From Streptomyces hygroscopicus (lineage in GTDB: Bacteria > Actinomycetota > Actinomycetes > Streptomycetales > Streptomycetaceae), in NCBI GenBank assembly GCA_002021875.1, contig CP018627.1, forward strand, positions 868,001-932,000: a stretch of 64,000 nt of DNA, given 5' to 3'. Shown here piece by piece: positions 1 to 8,407 of the stretch. How positions within the stretch are numbered: the stretch's first letter is position 1; each line of letters starts with the position of its first letter. The notes under the pieces were generated by a model, which saw only the letters and a program-made list of their open reading frames with translations, was not told where the DNA came from and made no database searches. Both the position numbers and the translations under genes were made by a program.

Positions 1-714
1 CTCCACCGCGCCGATGATGGCCTCGCTCGCCCGCGCCGGATCCCCGGGCTGGTGGCCGTAGGTGGCGAGGGTGCTGGTGCGCCGTGCGCCCGCGCTCTCG
101 GCGTAGTCGTCGATGGTGACGGCGGACTGCCGCATGGAGGGGCCGGACCAGTTGGTGCGGAAGGCGGCGGGTTCGACGATCGTCACCTTGATGCCCAGCG
201 GGGCCACCTCGGCGGCGAGCGATTCGGAGAGGCCCTCCACGGCGAACTTGGTGGCGTGGTAGTAGCCGGTGGCGCCGAAGGCGGCCAGGCCGCCGAGGGA
301 GGAGATGTTCACGATGTGGCCGGCGCGGCGGGCGCGCATGCCCGGCAGCACCGCCCGGGTGACGTCCACCAGGCCGAACACATTGGTGTCGAACAAGGCC
401 CGGACCTCCGCGTCCTCGCCCTCCTCGAGAGCGGCGAGATAGCCGTAGCCCGCGTTGTTGACCAGTACGTCGATGAGGCCGAAGGCGGTTTCCGCCTCCT
501 TGACGGCCTCCGCCACCTGGTCCTTGTCGGTGACGTCGAGCGCCAGGGCCAGCGCGCGGTCCCCGTGCCCGGCGACGATGTCGGCCAGCTGCCCGGGGTC
601 GCGGGCGGTGACCACCGCGCGGTGGCCGTGGTCGAGGACGGCGGTGGCGAGTGCCCGGCCCAGACCGGTGGAACAGCCGGTGATGAACCAGACGGGCGAG
701 TCAATGAGGGTCAT
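1..714 (-). CDS. Short-chain dehydrogenase/reductase, C-terminus cut off by the window edge
   Basis: Classical SDR oxidoreductase acting on an unknown alcohol or carbonyl with NAD(P)H. Visible are the cofactor glycine motif GCSTGLG (residues 13-19), NNAG (86-89), the catalytic serine region NISS (136-139) and the YxxxK pair Tyr152/Lys156. The ATG at 714 overlaps the stop of the upstream regulator gene (ATGA on the minus strand), so the two are translationally coupled and probably functionally linked. The last residues lie outside the window, 238 codons being present. Substrate cannot be inferred. Family assignment is very safe. Confidence 0.93.
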   Translation of the reverse strand, partial: MTLIDSPVWFITGCSTGLGRALATAVLDHGHRAVVTARDPGQLADIVAGHGDRALALALDVTDKDQVAEAVKEAETAFGLIDVLVNNAGYGYLAALEEGEDAEVRALFDTNVFGLVDVTRAVLPGMRARRAGHIVNISSLGGLAAFGATGYYHATKFAVEGLSESLAAEVAPLGIKVTIVEPAAFRTNWSGPSMRQSAVTIDDYAESAGARRTSTLATYGHQPGDPARASEAIIGAVE

Positions 715-1586
715 GCGGAAGAGTCCTTTGTCGTGGTGCTCATGGTGTCGTGGGGCGTCTCCACCGCGTCGGCGGCGAGGCTGCCCAGCAGGGACAGCGC
801 CTGTTCGGACGGGCTGCCCGGTTCGGCCTGGTAGACGACGAGCTGCTGACCGGGGGCGCTGTTCACGGTCAGTGCCTCGTACTCCAGCGTCAGCTCCCCG
901 ACCAGGCGGTGCCGGAAGCGCTTGGTCTCATGGGTCTTCTGACGGATGTCATGGCGGGCCCACAGCCGCCGGAACGCCGCGCTCTTCAGCGACAACTCAC
1001 CGACGACGGCGATCAGTTCGGGGTCCTCCTCGTCGATTCCGGCCGCCGCGCGGAGCCCGGCGACGGTGTTGACCGCCACCCGCTCCCAGTCGGGGTAGAA
1101 CTCCCGCGCGTCCGGGTCGAGGAAGACCAGTCGCATCAGGTCCCGGCTGTGGGTGTGCCCGTCGAACAGGGCCCGGCCCAGAGTGTTATGGGCCAGTACG
1201 GTCAGACAGCGCCCCAGGACGACGGCCGGTGTCCGCGGCCAGCCCTCCATCATCCGCAGCAGGGTCGGGCTCACCCGCTCCCGCCGCGCGGCCGGGCGGC
1301 GCCGGACGGGGGCCGGACGGGCCAGCCGGTGCAGATGGGCGACCGCGTCCTCCTCCAGCACCAGGGCCCGGGCCAGCGCCTCGGTCACCTGGGCCGAGGG
1401 ATGCCGCTCCCGGCCCTGCTCCAGCCGTATGTAGTAGTCGGTGCTGACCCCCGCCAGCAGGGCGACCTCCTCGCGGCGCAGCCCCGCCACCCGGCGCCGA
1501 CCTGCGGACCGGATGTCCACGTCCTCGGGCCGCACCAGTTCACGGCGGGCGCGCAAAAAGCGCCCCAGAGGGTTCTCGCTGTCCAT
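711..1586 (-). CDS. XRE-family regulator with MmyB-like ligand-binding domain
   Basis: Cytoplasmic DNA-binding regulator of 291 residues. An N-terminal helix-turn-helix at about residues 33-75 (RREEVALLAGVS then YYIRLEQGRE) is followed by a C-terminal MmyB-type domain containing the family signature of RLVFLDPDAREFYPDW type around residues 150-170. This family is abundant in Streptomyces and usually controls the adjacent oxidoreductase gene, possibly sensing a fatty-acid-like ligand. Here it overlaps the following SDR gene by ATGA, so it most likely regulates that gene and itself. The gene runs away from the decayed P450 region upstream. Confidence 0.92.
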   Translation of the reverse strand: MDSENPLGRFLRARRELVRPEDVDIRSAGRRRVAGLRREEVALLAGVSTDYYIRLEQGRERHPSAQVTEALARALVLEEDAVAHLHRLARPAPVRRRPAARRERVSPTLLRMMEGWPRTPAVVLGRCLTVLAHNTLGRALFDGHTHSRDLMRLVFLDPDAREFYPDWERVAVNTVAGLRAAAGIDEEDPELIAVVGELSLKSAAFRRLWARHDIRQKTHETKRFRHRLVGELTLEYEALTVNSAPGQQLVVYQAEPGSPSEQALSLLGSLAADAVETPHDTMSTTTKDSSA

Positions 1587-1676
1587 GAAATCGAGCCTAG
1601 ACCTGGGAAAGCGGCATCCGGAGCCCGTAAGGTGGCCGCGCTACTCCTAGTCTGGGCCGGGAGGTGCCGCCCATGG

Positions 1677-1796
1677 GCGGCGGATCACACGACCGCGGAT
1701 CGCACGACGACGGATTACGAGACCACGGGGCGCAGAACCACGGGGCGCAGAACCACGGGCCACCGGACCACGGGCCACCGGGCCACGGAGCACGGG
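1677..1796. repeat. Minisatellite of about eight degenerate 15-bp units
   Basis: A period of 15 bp is clear: two identical units ACCACGGGGCGCAGA (1722-1751) are followed by two identical units ACCACGGGCCACCGG (1752-1781), with diverged copies on both sides. In one forward frame this reads as repeated five-residue blocks such as AQNHG and PPDHG. The array lies between the XRE gene and a decayed P450 fragment. It is not CRISPR: there are no spacers. Confidence 0.85.
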
Positions 1797-1854
1797 AATT
1801 CGGGGAGCGCCGGGTCGATCGGGGGCCGTACGGAGGCGGCTGCCCGGTGCGGCG

Positions 1855-2170
1855 GGGGCCGACGGGATCTGGCAGGTGTCCGGCTACGAGGAGGCCCGCG
1901 CCGTCCTGCGCAGCACCGCCACCGTGCAGGCCGGGCTCGGCATCGAGACGGTGGAGAAGCTGCCGTCCCGGTTCCGGCGGCCGGTGCTCTACCGGGATGG
2001 TCCCGAACACCGTGAGGACCGACGGCAGACCGCCCGGTTTCTTCACCCCGCGCCGGGTCGACGAGCACTATCGCGAGGTCATGGTCCGGGTGGCGGAGGC
2101 ACAGCTCGACACCATCCGGGACACCGGCCGGGGTGTGCTCGCCGACGGGCCGGACCTGACCGCCACCGGC
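1855..2170 (+). pseudogene. Decayed N-terminal fragment of a cytochrome P450
   Basis: The forward frame around 1861-2040 reads like a bacterial P450 N-terminal region (W-Q-V-S-G-Y-E-E-A-R-A-V-L-R, later GPEHREDRRQTARF). The continuation FTPRRVDEHYREVMVRVAE sits in the next frame. Joining them across one surplus base at about 2041 gives ARF-FTPRRV, the usual P450 'H-R-R-x-R-x-x-x-x-x-F-x-P' region. Similarity then stops near LADGPDLTA, so the I-helix, ExxR and haem-cysteine regions are all missing. It is therefore both frameshifted and truncated. It is unrelated by position to the intact P450 at 54442-55632. Confidence 0.75.
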
Positions 2171-2204
2171 CCCACCGACCACCCAAAGTGTCAGGAGGAA
2201 CCAC

Positions 2205-3374
2205 ATGACGGAGTCCCCGGCCCCGATCCAGGGTTACTGCGACCCCCGGTTCGCCGGAGTGCGGGCCGCCGTCGAGGCGAACTTCCGCGAACGCGACGAG
2301 CTGGGCGCCGCGGTGGCCGTGCGGATCGGCTCGGAGACCGTGGTGGATCTGTGGGGCGGCTGGGCCGACGCCGGGCGCACCCGCCCCTGGGAGCGGGACA
2401 CCCTGGTCAATGTGTGGTCGACCACGAAGGGGCCGGCGGCCCTGTGTGCCCATGTGCTGGCGGACCGCGGGCTGTTGGACCTGGCCGCGCCGGTGGCCGC
2501 GTACTGGCCCGAGTTCGCCGCGGCCGGCAAGGGCTCGCTGCCGGTGCGGTATCTCCTCTCGCACCGGGCAGGGCTGGCCGGGTTGCGGGAGCCGCACAGC
2601 GTGGCGGAGCTGTACGACTGGGAGTTGACCACCGCCCGGCTGGCCGCGGCCGAGCCGTGGTGGGAGCCCGGCACCCGTAGCGGCTATCACGCGCTCACCT
2701 ACGGCTTCCTGATCGGCGAGGTGATCCGGCGGATCACCGGGCTGCTGCCCGGCGAGTTCCTGCGGCAGGAGGTCACCGGGCCGCTGGGCATCGACTTCAC
2801 CATCGGCCTTCCGGAGAAGGAGGCCCGCCGGGCAGCCGAGCTGATCGGTCCGCGGGCCGATCGTCCGGCCGGTGAACAGGCCGCGGCGGGCCTGAAGTTC
2901 ACCCCGGTCGCCCTGGCGGCACTGGCGAATCCGGTGGTCGGCGCGGCCGAGGCCAACAGCCGGGAGTGGCGCGAGGCCGAGCTTCCGGCCCTCAACGGCC
3001 ATGGCACGGCCCGCGCCATCGCCGAGCTGTACGGCATCCTCGCCCGCCGCGGTCTGGCCGACGACCGCCGGATGCTGTCCGCGGAGGCCGCCGAGCGCGC
3101 CCGCGAGGGCCAGGGTTCCTGCCGGGACCTGGTCCTGGGCGAGGCTCTCGGCCGGGACACGGAGGTGGCGCTCGGGGTGTGGCTGAGCGGCGCGCACGGC
3201 TCGTACGGCCCCAACCCGCGCGCCGTCGGCCATGACGGCTTCGGCGGCTCCTGCGGGCTGGCCGACCCGGAGGCGGAGCTTTCCCTCGGCTACGTGATGA
3301 ACCGTATGGGCCCGCACATCGTCGACGACCCCCGGAAGATGGCCCTGGTGGAGGCGGTGTACGCGGCGCTGTGA
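2205..3374 (+). CDS. Beta-lactamase-fold serine hydrolase/esterase (EstB-like)
   Basis: A 389-residue class C beta-lactamase-fold hydrolase. The nucleophile motif is S72-T-T-K75. The second catalytic tyrosine is in Y161-H-A163, where classical beta-lactamases and carboxypeptidases have YxN. A C-terminal HDGFGG segment supplies the third motif. No signal peptide is evident, so an intracellular esterase or amidase is likelier than a cell-wall enzyme. The start is supported by AGGAGGA a few bases upstream of ATG. It ends facing the MFS gene, with only a weak GC stem-loop (about 3385-3404) in the 52-bp gap. It differs from the PBP-type thioesterase candidate at 11516-12874 in its YHA motif and in not being next to the NRPS. 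Confidence 0.88.
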   Translation: MTESPAPIQGYCDPRFAGVRAAVEANFRERDELGAAVAVRIGSETVVDLWGGWADAGRTRPWERDTLVNVWSTTKGPAALCAHVLADRGLLDLAAPVAAYWPEFAAAGKGSLPVRYLLSHRAGLAGLREPHSVAELYDWELTTARLAAAEPWWEPGTRSGYHALTYGFLIGEVIRRITGLLPGEFLRQEVTGPLGIDFTIGLPEKEARRAAELIGPRADRPAGEQAAAGLKFTPVALAALANPVVGAAEANSREWREAELPALNGHGTARAIAELYGILARRGLADDRRMLSAEAAERAREGQGSCRDLVLGEALGRDTEVALGVWLSGAHGSYGPNPRAVGHDGFGGSCGLADPEAELSLGYVMNRMGPHIVDDPRKMALVEAVYAAL

Positions 3375-3426
3375 CCGGCGGCGCGGCCCGGCGGCGGCTG
3401 GGCCACCCCGCCCCCACTGTGGCCGA

Positions 3427-4743
3427 CTACGCCTCTCGCGAGCGTTTCAGCAGCGCCAGGGAGCAGATGAGGGACACCGCCACCAGGCCCATCTGGTAGA
3501 TCACGACCGGCACGATCGAGCCGCCGGTCGAGCGCAGCAGCCACTCGCCGACCAGAGGTGCCGTACCGCCGATGAGCGCCGAACACAGCTGGTAGGAGAG
3601 GGAGATACCGGTGTAGCGCACGGAGATCGGGAAGGCGGCGGCGAGCAGTCCGGCCAGGATCGCGTAGTTCATCGCGCCGGTGATGCCCAGCAGACAGATG
3701 CCGAGCCCCACGACGACCGGCTGGGTCGTCGAGACACAGGCGTACATCACGGGCACCAGAGCGAAGTTGAGGCTCAGCAGGGCCGCCACGGTGCGGCGCG
3801 GGCCGAAGCGGTCGGCCAGCAGCACTCCGAAGGGCTGGGTGAAGAACTGGATGACGCTGTAGACGAGCAGCACGTTCAGCATGGTGGAGCGATCCATGCC
3901 GAGGCTGCCGGTGGACCAGGACAGGACGAAGGTGGTGATGAAGTAGGTGGCGGCGATGCCGATGGAGCTGGCGAGCACGCCGAGGGCGAGGGTTCCGGGG
4001 TGGCGGGTGAGCAGTTCCCGCAGGGGGAGCTTCGCGACCCGCTTCTCGTCCCGCAGCCGGGCGAACTCCGGGGACTCCTCGACCTTGAGGCGCACGACGA
4101 GGCCGATGACCACCATCACGGCGGAGAAGAGGAACGGAACGCGCCAGCCCCAGGCGTCGAAGTCGTCGTCCGGAAGCTGGGTGAGCAGCGCGAACATCCC
4201 GGTGGCCAGGATCGATCCGGCCGGTGACCCCTGCTGGGCGAAGGCGCCGAACGACAACGCCTTCCCCTTGGGCGCGTGTTCGCTGGCGATGAGGACGGCG
4301 CCGCCCCATTCGCCGCCGACCGCGATGCCCTGCACCATGCGCAGCAGCACCAGCGCGATGGGCGCGGCGACGCCGACCTCGTCGTAGCCGGGGAGCAGCC
4401 CGATCAAGGTGGTGGCGATGCCCATCATGAGCAATGTGGTGACCAGGGTCTTCTTCCGGCCGATCCGGTCGCCGAGGTGGCCGAAGACGATGCCGCCGAT
4501 CGGCCGGGCGAGGAATCCGAGCCACAGGCTGCCGAACGCCTCCAGCGCGCCGGTGGTGCCACCGCCGCCGCCGAAGAAGATCTTGCCGAGGACGAGCGCG
4601 GACGCGGTGGAGTAGATGTAGAAGTCGTACCACTCGACGGTGGTGCCGATGAACGAGGCGAGACCCGCCTTGCGGGCGGTCCGCTCGCGGTCGGTGGCCG
4701 GGGCGCGGTCCGTGGCCGCGGCGGTGGCGGTGGACTTGCTCAT
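3427..4743 (-). CDS. MFS permease of the metabolite:H+ symporter (MHS) type
   Basis: A 438-residue, 12-helix inner-membrane transporter resembling proline/betaine and shikimate symporters. Helix 1 carries TTVEWYDFYIYS. The loop 2-3 signature GHLGDRIGRKK and the GGEWGGA motif after helix 4 are typical of the family. The reading frame stays open far upstream, but ATG at 4743 is the natural start: it lies 2 bp after the stop of the FAD oxidoreductase gene, implying one transcript. With that oxidoreductase and the XRE-cupin regulator it looks like uptake plus oxidation of an amine or amino acid. Confidence 0.92.
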   Translation of the reverse strand: MSKSTATAAATDRAPATDRERTARKAGLASFIGTTVEWYDFYIYSTASALVLGKIFFGGGGGTTGALEAFGSLWLGFLARPIGGIVFGHLGDRIGRKKTLVTTLLMMGIATTLIGLLPGYDEVGVAAPIALVLLRMVQGIAVGGEWGGAVLIASEHAPKGKALSFGAFAQQGSPAGSILATGMFALLTQLPDDDFDAWGWRVPFLFSAVMVVIGLVVRLKVEESPEFARLRDEKRVAKLPLRELLTRHPGTLALGVLASSIGIAATYFITTFVLSWSTGSLGMDRSTMLNVLLVYSVIQFFTQPFGVLLADRFGPRRTVAALLSLNFALVPVMYACVSTTQPVVVGLGICLLGITGAMNYAILAGLLAAAFPISVRYTGISLSYQLCSALIGGTAPLVGEWLLRSTGGSIVPVVIYQMGLVAVSLICSLALLKRSREA

Positions 4744-4745
4744 GG

Positions 4746-6113
4746 TCAGCGTCCAGATATGCGGTCGGCGAGACGGGCGATGGGGGAAGTGGTGGTGCGG
4801 CCGGAGGACTCCGAGCGGTCGGCGGCGCGGTACGCGGCGTACATGCCGTGCACCCCGATCCACCGGAACGGTTCGGGCTCCCATCGACGGGTGCGGTGGC
4901 CGACCCAGGGCAGCGCGGTCAGCTCGGTGGAACGGCCGAGCAGCAGATCGGACAGGGTGCGTCCGGCGAGGTTGGTGGCGGCCACGCCATGGCCGACGTA
5001 TCCGCCGGCGAAGCCGAGGCCGGTGGCCGGGTCGTAGTCGATCGAGGCGCACCAGTCGCGGGGCACGGCCAGCACCCCCGACCAGGTGTGATCGATGGCG
5101 GCCTCGGCGGTGTCCGGGAAGAGGCCGGTGAGGATCCGCCGAAGGGCGCGCACGGTGTCCGCGCTGGTCTGTCCGGCCCGGTCGGTGCGGGAGCCGAACT
5201 TGTAGGGCACTCCCCGGCCGCCGATGGCGATGCGGCCGTCCGCGGTGCGCTGTCCGTAGGTGTAGGCGTGAGTGGCGTCGCTGACGAGTTCCTGGCCCTC
5301 CCAGCCGAGCCGCTTCCACAGCTCGTCGGGGAGCGGCTCGGTGACGATCATCGAGGAGTTCATCGGCAGCCAGGTGCGCCGCTCGCCCTCGATACCGCTG
5401 GTGAAGCCCTCGGTGGCGCGGACGATCCGGCCCGCGCCAATGGTGCCGAACGGGGTGCTGACTCGGCCGGGGGCGATGGCGGTGACGGGGGTGGACTCCA
5501 GGATCCGTACGCCCCGCGCCTCCACCGCGCGGGCCAGGCCCTGCACCAGCTTGGCCGGGTGGACCCGGGCGCAGTGCGGATTGTGGTAGCCGCCCAGCGC
5601 CCCGTCCAGGCGCAGCCGCTCGGCGACCCGGGGTGCGCTCAGCCACTCCAGGTCCTGTGCGCCCCAGTGCCGGAGCTTGTCGTACGCGGTGCGCAGCCGG
5701 GGGAGTTGGGCCGCGCCGTGGGCGACGGTGAGATAGCCGCTCTTGACGATGTCGGCCTCGATGCCCTCGGTACGGGCCACCGAGATCACCTCGTCCACGG
5801 TGTGGATCATCTCCCGCTGCAGGGCGATGACGGCCTCGCGCCCGCGCTTCCTCGCATAGGTCCCGGCGGATCCGGCGATCTTGCAGCTGAGCCAGCCGGC
5901 GTTCCGCCCCGAGGCGCCGAATCCGGCGAACTCCCGGTCCACGACGGCGATATCGAGATCGGGGGCGGCCTGCTTGAGGTAGTACGCGGTCCACAGCCCG
6001 GTGAAGCCCGCGCCCACGACGCACACATCGGTGGCGAGGTCGCCGTCGAGGGGCGGACGCCGTTCGGGGAAACCGGTCTGGCGGTACCAGAAGGACACAT
6101 TTCCGTTCAGCAC
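4746..6113 (-). CDS. FAD-dependent amine/amino-acid oxidoreductase (DAO family, PuuB-like)
   Basis: A 455-residue flavoprotein of the D-amino-acid-oxidase/glycine-oxidase fold. The N-terminal dinucleotide motif is VVGAGFTGL (about residues 33-41). FGASGRNAGW (about 65-74) is the conserved FAD-contact segment found in gamma-glutamylputrescine oxidase. A C-terminal GYVGHGVAATNLAGR segment closes the FAD site. It probably oxidises a primary or secondary amine, giving aldehyde, ammonia and H2O2. The downstream permease is 2 bp away and the upstream gene is an XRE-cupin regulator, the arrangement seen in putrescine-utilisation (puu) loci. The exact amine is unknown. Confidence 0.9.
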   Translation of the reverse strand: MLNGNVSFWYRQTGFPERRPPLDGDLATDVCVVGAGFTGLWTAYYLKQAAPDLDIAVVDREFAGFGASGRNAGWLSCKIAGSAGTYARKRGREAVIALQREMIHTVDEVISVARTEGIEADIVKSGYLTVAHGAAQLPRLRTAYDKLRHWGAQDLEWLSAPRVAERLRLDGALGGYHNPHCARVHPAKLVQGLARAVEARGVRILESTPVTAIAPGRVSTPFGTIGAGRIVRATEGFTSGIEGERRTWLPMNSSMIVTEPLPDELWKRLGWEGQELVSDATHAYTYGQRTADGRIAIGGRGVPYKFGSRTDRAGQTSADTVRALRRILTGLFPDTAEAAIDHTWSGVLAVPRDWCASIDYDPATGLGFAGGYVGHGVAATNLAGRTLSDLLLGRSTELTALPWVGHRTRRWEPEPFRWIGVHGMYAAYRAADRSESSGRTTTSPIARLADRISGR

Positions 6114-6196
6114 TGCGGCACTCAGCCAATCGTGGTCGTACGGCCGCTGGTCGGGCGGCCTGGGGATGGCCCCGGTTTCGTCGCGGATCGAGGAGG

Positions 6197-6238
6197 GCGG
6201 ATCCAGGAGGGCGGATCCAGGAGGGCGGATCCAGGAGG
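6197..6238. repeat. Three perfect 14-bp tandem repeats upstream of the FAD oxidoreductase
   Basis: The unit GCGGATCCAGGAGG occurs at 6197-6210, 6211-6224 and 6225-6238. Each copy contains the palindrome GGATCC. The array lies in the 145-bp gap between the XRE-cupin gene and the FAD oxidoreductase gene it probably controls. It may be an operator array or simple slippage; the sequence alone does not decide. Confidence 0.85.
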
Positions 6239-6258
6239 ATGGACCCAGGGGGTGCGGG

Positions 6259-6849
6259 TCAGTAGCTGGGTGGGCTGATCACCCACAGCACCCGGGCGGC
6301 CGCCGCGGCCGTCTCGCGCAGCCGGTGCGGTACGGCGGAGGAGTAGCGGATGCTGTCACCGGCCCCGAGGGTGAAGGAGCGGTCGCCGAGCTGGAGGGAG
6401 ACCGTGCCCTCGAGTACGTAGAGGAACTCCTCCGAGTCGCCGTGGCTGTAGAGGGTCTCCCCCGTGGAGCCGTGGGCGTCGAACTCCCCCAGGAACACCT
6501 CGAGATGGTGCTGCGGCCCAGGGGTCAGCCGGAACTTGCGCCCGCCGAGCACCCCGAGGGCGAGCCGGGGCGCCTCCTCGGCGCGCAGCACGCTCGGGCC
6601 GCTGGTGAAGTCGTCGCCGAACAGGTCGGCCACCTTCAGGCCGAGCGCGGCGGCGACCTGCTGGAGGGTGGCGATGCTGGGGTTGGCCTGCCCGCGCTCT
6701 ATCTGGCTCAGATAGCCCTCACTGATCGCGGCGGCCTCGGCGACGGTCCGCAGCGTCAGCCGTCGTGCCTTGCGCAGCGCACGCAGCCGATCGCCAACGG
6801 ACTCGTCGCCGGTACCGGCGGCCCGGTCCGTGGGGTGTTCGTTCTCCAT
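6259..6849 (-). CDS. XRE-cupin transcriptional regulator (PuuR-like)
   Basis: A 196-residue regulator. The HTH at about residues 31-65 (LRTVAEAAAISEGYLSQIERGQANPSI) is followed by a cupin fold at about 115-190 (HGDSEEFLYVLEGTVSLQLGD, then GDSIRYSSAVPHRL). This architecture senses small metabolites, as in PuuR for putrescine. The gene is immediately upstream of, and co-oriented with, the FAD oxidoreductase and MFS permease, so it is the likely local repressor. An AT-richer stretch with CTCAG-N9-CTGAG (6903-6921) lies upstream of its start and overlaps the end of the neighbouring TetR gene. Confidence 0.92.
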   Translation of the reverse strand: MENEHPTDRAAGTGDESVGDRLRALRKARRLTLRTVAEAAAISEGYLSQIERGQANPSIATLQQVAAALGLKVADLFGDDFTSGPSVLRAEEAPRLALGVLGGRKFRLTPGPQHHLEVFLGEFDAHGSTGETLYSHGDSEEFLYVLEGTVSLQLGDRSFTLGAGDSIRYSSAVPHRLRETAAAAARVLWVISPPSY

Positions 6850-6913
6850 GGCCGGACACGCTAAGAGCGCTGAGCGGCTGGCACAAGAGTCTGAACTGAA
6901 AACTCAGAAATCT

Positions 6914-7495
6914 TTACTGAGGACGGGATCCGGCACTCAATCCGTCCAGGGTGAGGTCGAGGAGGCGGTCGGCCTGCTCGCGCTGTTCGGGCTTCCCCGA
7001 GGCGAGGGCGATGCCGGAAAGAGCGGCGAACATGTCGGTCGCGCTGATGTCGGACCGGATCACACCGGCCGTGACGGCGGCGTCCATCAGCCGCGAGAGG
7101 GCGTCCTGGATCATCTCGTGGCTCTGGGCGTACGGATTGACGCCCGACGCGACGACACCCCGCAGCGCGTCCGCCATGCCCAGCTTGGCGTTCGCGTAGT
7201 CCATGAAGCGGCCCAGCCACGCGCGCATCGCCTCGCGCGGGGGCAGGGCCGCCAGCAGCTCGGGGGCGGCGTCGCAGAGCCGGGCCAGCTCATTGCGGTA
7301 GGCGGCCTCGATCAGCAGCTCGCGGGTCGGAAAGTTCCGGTAGAGGGTGCCGGTGCCCACGCCCGCCTCCTTGGCGATGCGCTCGAGGTGGGCGTCCAGC
7401 CCTTCCTCGGCGAACACCCGCACCGCGGCGGAGAGGATCTTCTCCCGGTTGCGCTGTGCGTCGGCCCGCAGCGGGCGCCCTGGATCCCTGGCCAT
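6914..7495 (-). CDS. TetR-family repressor, divergent from an SDR gene
   Basis: A 193-residue TetR/AcrR regulator. The N-terminal HTH is at about residues 16-62 (ILSAAVRVFAEEG then IAKEAGVGTGTLYRNFPTRELL), followed by the helical ligand domain. It is transcribed away from the SDR gene at 7638. The shared intergenic region holds the inverted repeat TAAGTGG-N8-CCACTTA, the usual layout for a TetR repressor controlling its divergent neighbour. It ends with TAA just before the XRE-cupin promoter region. Confidence 0.93.
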   Translation of the reverse strand: MARDPGRPLRADAQRNREKILSAAVRVFAEEGLDAHLERIAKEAGVGTGTLYRNFPTRELLIEAAYRNELARLCDAAPELLAALPPREAMRAWLGRFMDYANAKLGMADALRGVVASGVNPYAQSHEMIQDALSRLMDAAVTAGVIRSDISATDMFAALSGIALASGKPEQREQADRLLDLTLDGLSAGSRPQ

Positions 7496-7522
7496 CGGCG
7501 GCTCTCCTCATTCTCCGGTTGC

Positions 7523-7544
7523 TAAGTGGAGGCGCACCCACTTA
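7523..7544. promoter_or_regulatory. Putative TetR operator between divergent TetR and SDR genes
   Basis: Perfect inverted repeat TAAGTGG-N8-CCACTTA. Part of the left arm recurs as a direct repeat (AAGTGGAGGCG at 7525-7535 and 7559-7569), giving a possible second half-site nearer the SDR gene. Position midway between two divergent starts fits an autorepressed TetR site. Confidence 0.65.
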
Positions 7545-7637
7545 CTGTGTGCGCAGTGAAGTGGAGGCGACTCCGGTTCTCACTGTAGGCCATCGCCGCC
7601 TCCCCTTTTTCCCGCAATCCCCCTGGAAGGACTCCCC

Positions 7638-8378
7638 ATGATGTCCGGTATCGAAGGCAAGGTCATCGCCATTACGGGCGCGAGCAGCGGCATCGGCGAG
7701 GCCACCGCGCTGCTGCTCGCCGAGCGTGGAGCGAAGGTCGTCCTCGCCGCGCGGCGGTCGGACCGCATCGAGGCGCTGGCGGCCCGGATCGCCGAGGCGG
7801 GCGGCGAGGCCGTCCCCGTCGTCACGGATGTGAAGCGGCGCGCGGATCTGTCCCGCCTGGTCGCGACGGCACGCGAGCGATACGGAAAGCTCGATGTGCT
7901 GGTCAGCAACGCCGGTATCAGCCCGATCTCGGCCCTCGACGATCTGCGCGTCGAGGACTGGGAGGAGATGATCGACGTCAACATCAAGGGCGTGCTGTAC
8001 GGCATCGCCGAAGCCCTGCCCGTCTTCCGCGAGCAGGGCTTCGGGCATTTCGTCCACACCCTCTCCACCGCCGGGCTGACCATCGTCCCGACGATGTCGG
8101 TCTACGCCGGCACCAAGAACGCCGTACGCGCCATCTCCGAGGGGCTGCGCCAGGAGGCGGGCGAGTCGCTGCGGGTGACCACCGTCTCGCCGGGGTTCAC
8201 CGAGACGGAGCTCGCGCATTCCATCACCGACCCGGACACGAAGAGCCAGATCCAGGACTCCATGGCCAAGATCGCGATGCCGCCGGACGCCATCGCCCGC
8301 GCCATCGCGTTCGCCATCGAGCAGCCGGCCGGTGTCGACGTCGGCGAGATCGTGGTCCGCCCCACCGCACAGAGCTGA
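7638..8378 (+). CDS. Short-chain dehydrogenase/reductase (clavulanate-dehydrogenase-like SDR)
   Basis: A 246-residue classical SDR. The cofactor motif GASSGIGE starts near residue 14, NAGI is near 95, and the active site combines the serine segment TLSTAG with YAGTK. A GGAAGGA element 6 bp upstream supports ATG 7638 (an in-frame ATG follows at 7641). It probably reduces a carbonyl with NADPH. The divergent TetR gene and the inverted repeat between them suggest induction by the substrate or a toxic compound. A mismatched hairpin lies directly after the stop codon. Confidence 0.92.
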   Translation: MMSGIEGKVIAITGASSGIGEATALLLAERGAKVVLAARRSDRIEALAARIAEAGGEAVPVVTDVKRRADLSRLVATARERYGKLDVLVSNAGISPISALDDLRVEDWEEMIDVNIKGVLYGIAEALPVFREQGFGHFVHTLSTAGLTIVPTMSVYAGTKNAVRAISEGLRQEAGESLRVTTVSPGFTETELAHSITDPDTKSQIQDSMAKIAMPPDAIARAIAFAIEQPAGVDVGEIVVRPTAQS

Positions 8379-8385
8379 GGCCCGT

Positions 8386-8407
8386 GCCCGACGGTCAACC
8401 GCCGGGC
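8386..8407. terminator. Bidirectional hairpin between convergent genes
   Basis: Arms GCCCGACGG (8386-8394) and CCGCCGGGC (8399-8407) pair with one mismatch around the loop TCAA. It lies between the SDR stop at 8378 and the end of the convergent small membrane-protein gene, which it overlaps. Factor-independent terminators in Streptomyces often lack a U tract, as here. Confidence 0.55.

Noticed and set aside
1876..2208. A short 110-residue gene at the P450-like segment
   Set aside because: After residue 55 the frame loses P450 similarity because of a one-base shift, and no catalytic region follows. It is treated as a pseudogene.
3427..6129. One 900-residue fusion reading through the MFS and oxidoreductase regions
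   Set aside because: Only the last 438 residues look like protein. The upstream part is out of frame with the clear FAD oxidoreductase, and ATG 4743 sits 2 bp after that gene's stop.
1677..6238. CRISPR array from the short tandem repeats
   Set aside because: The 15-bp and 14-bp units are contiguous with no spacers, and there are no cas genes.
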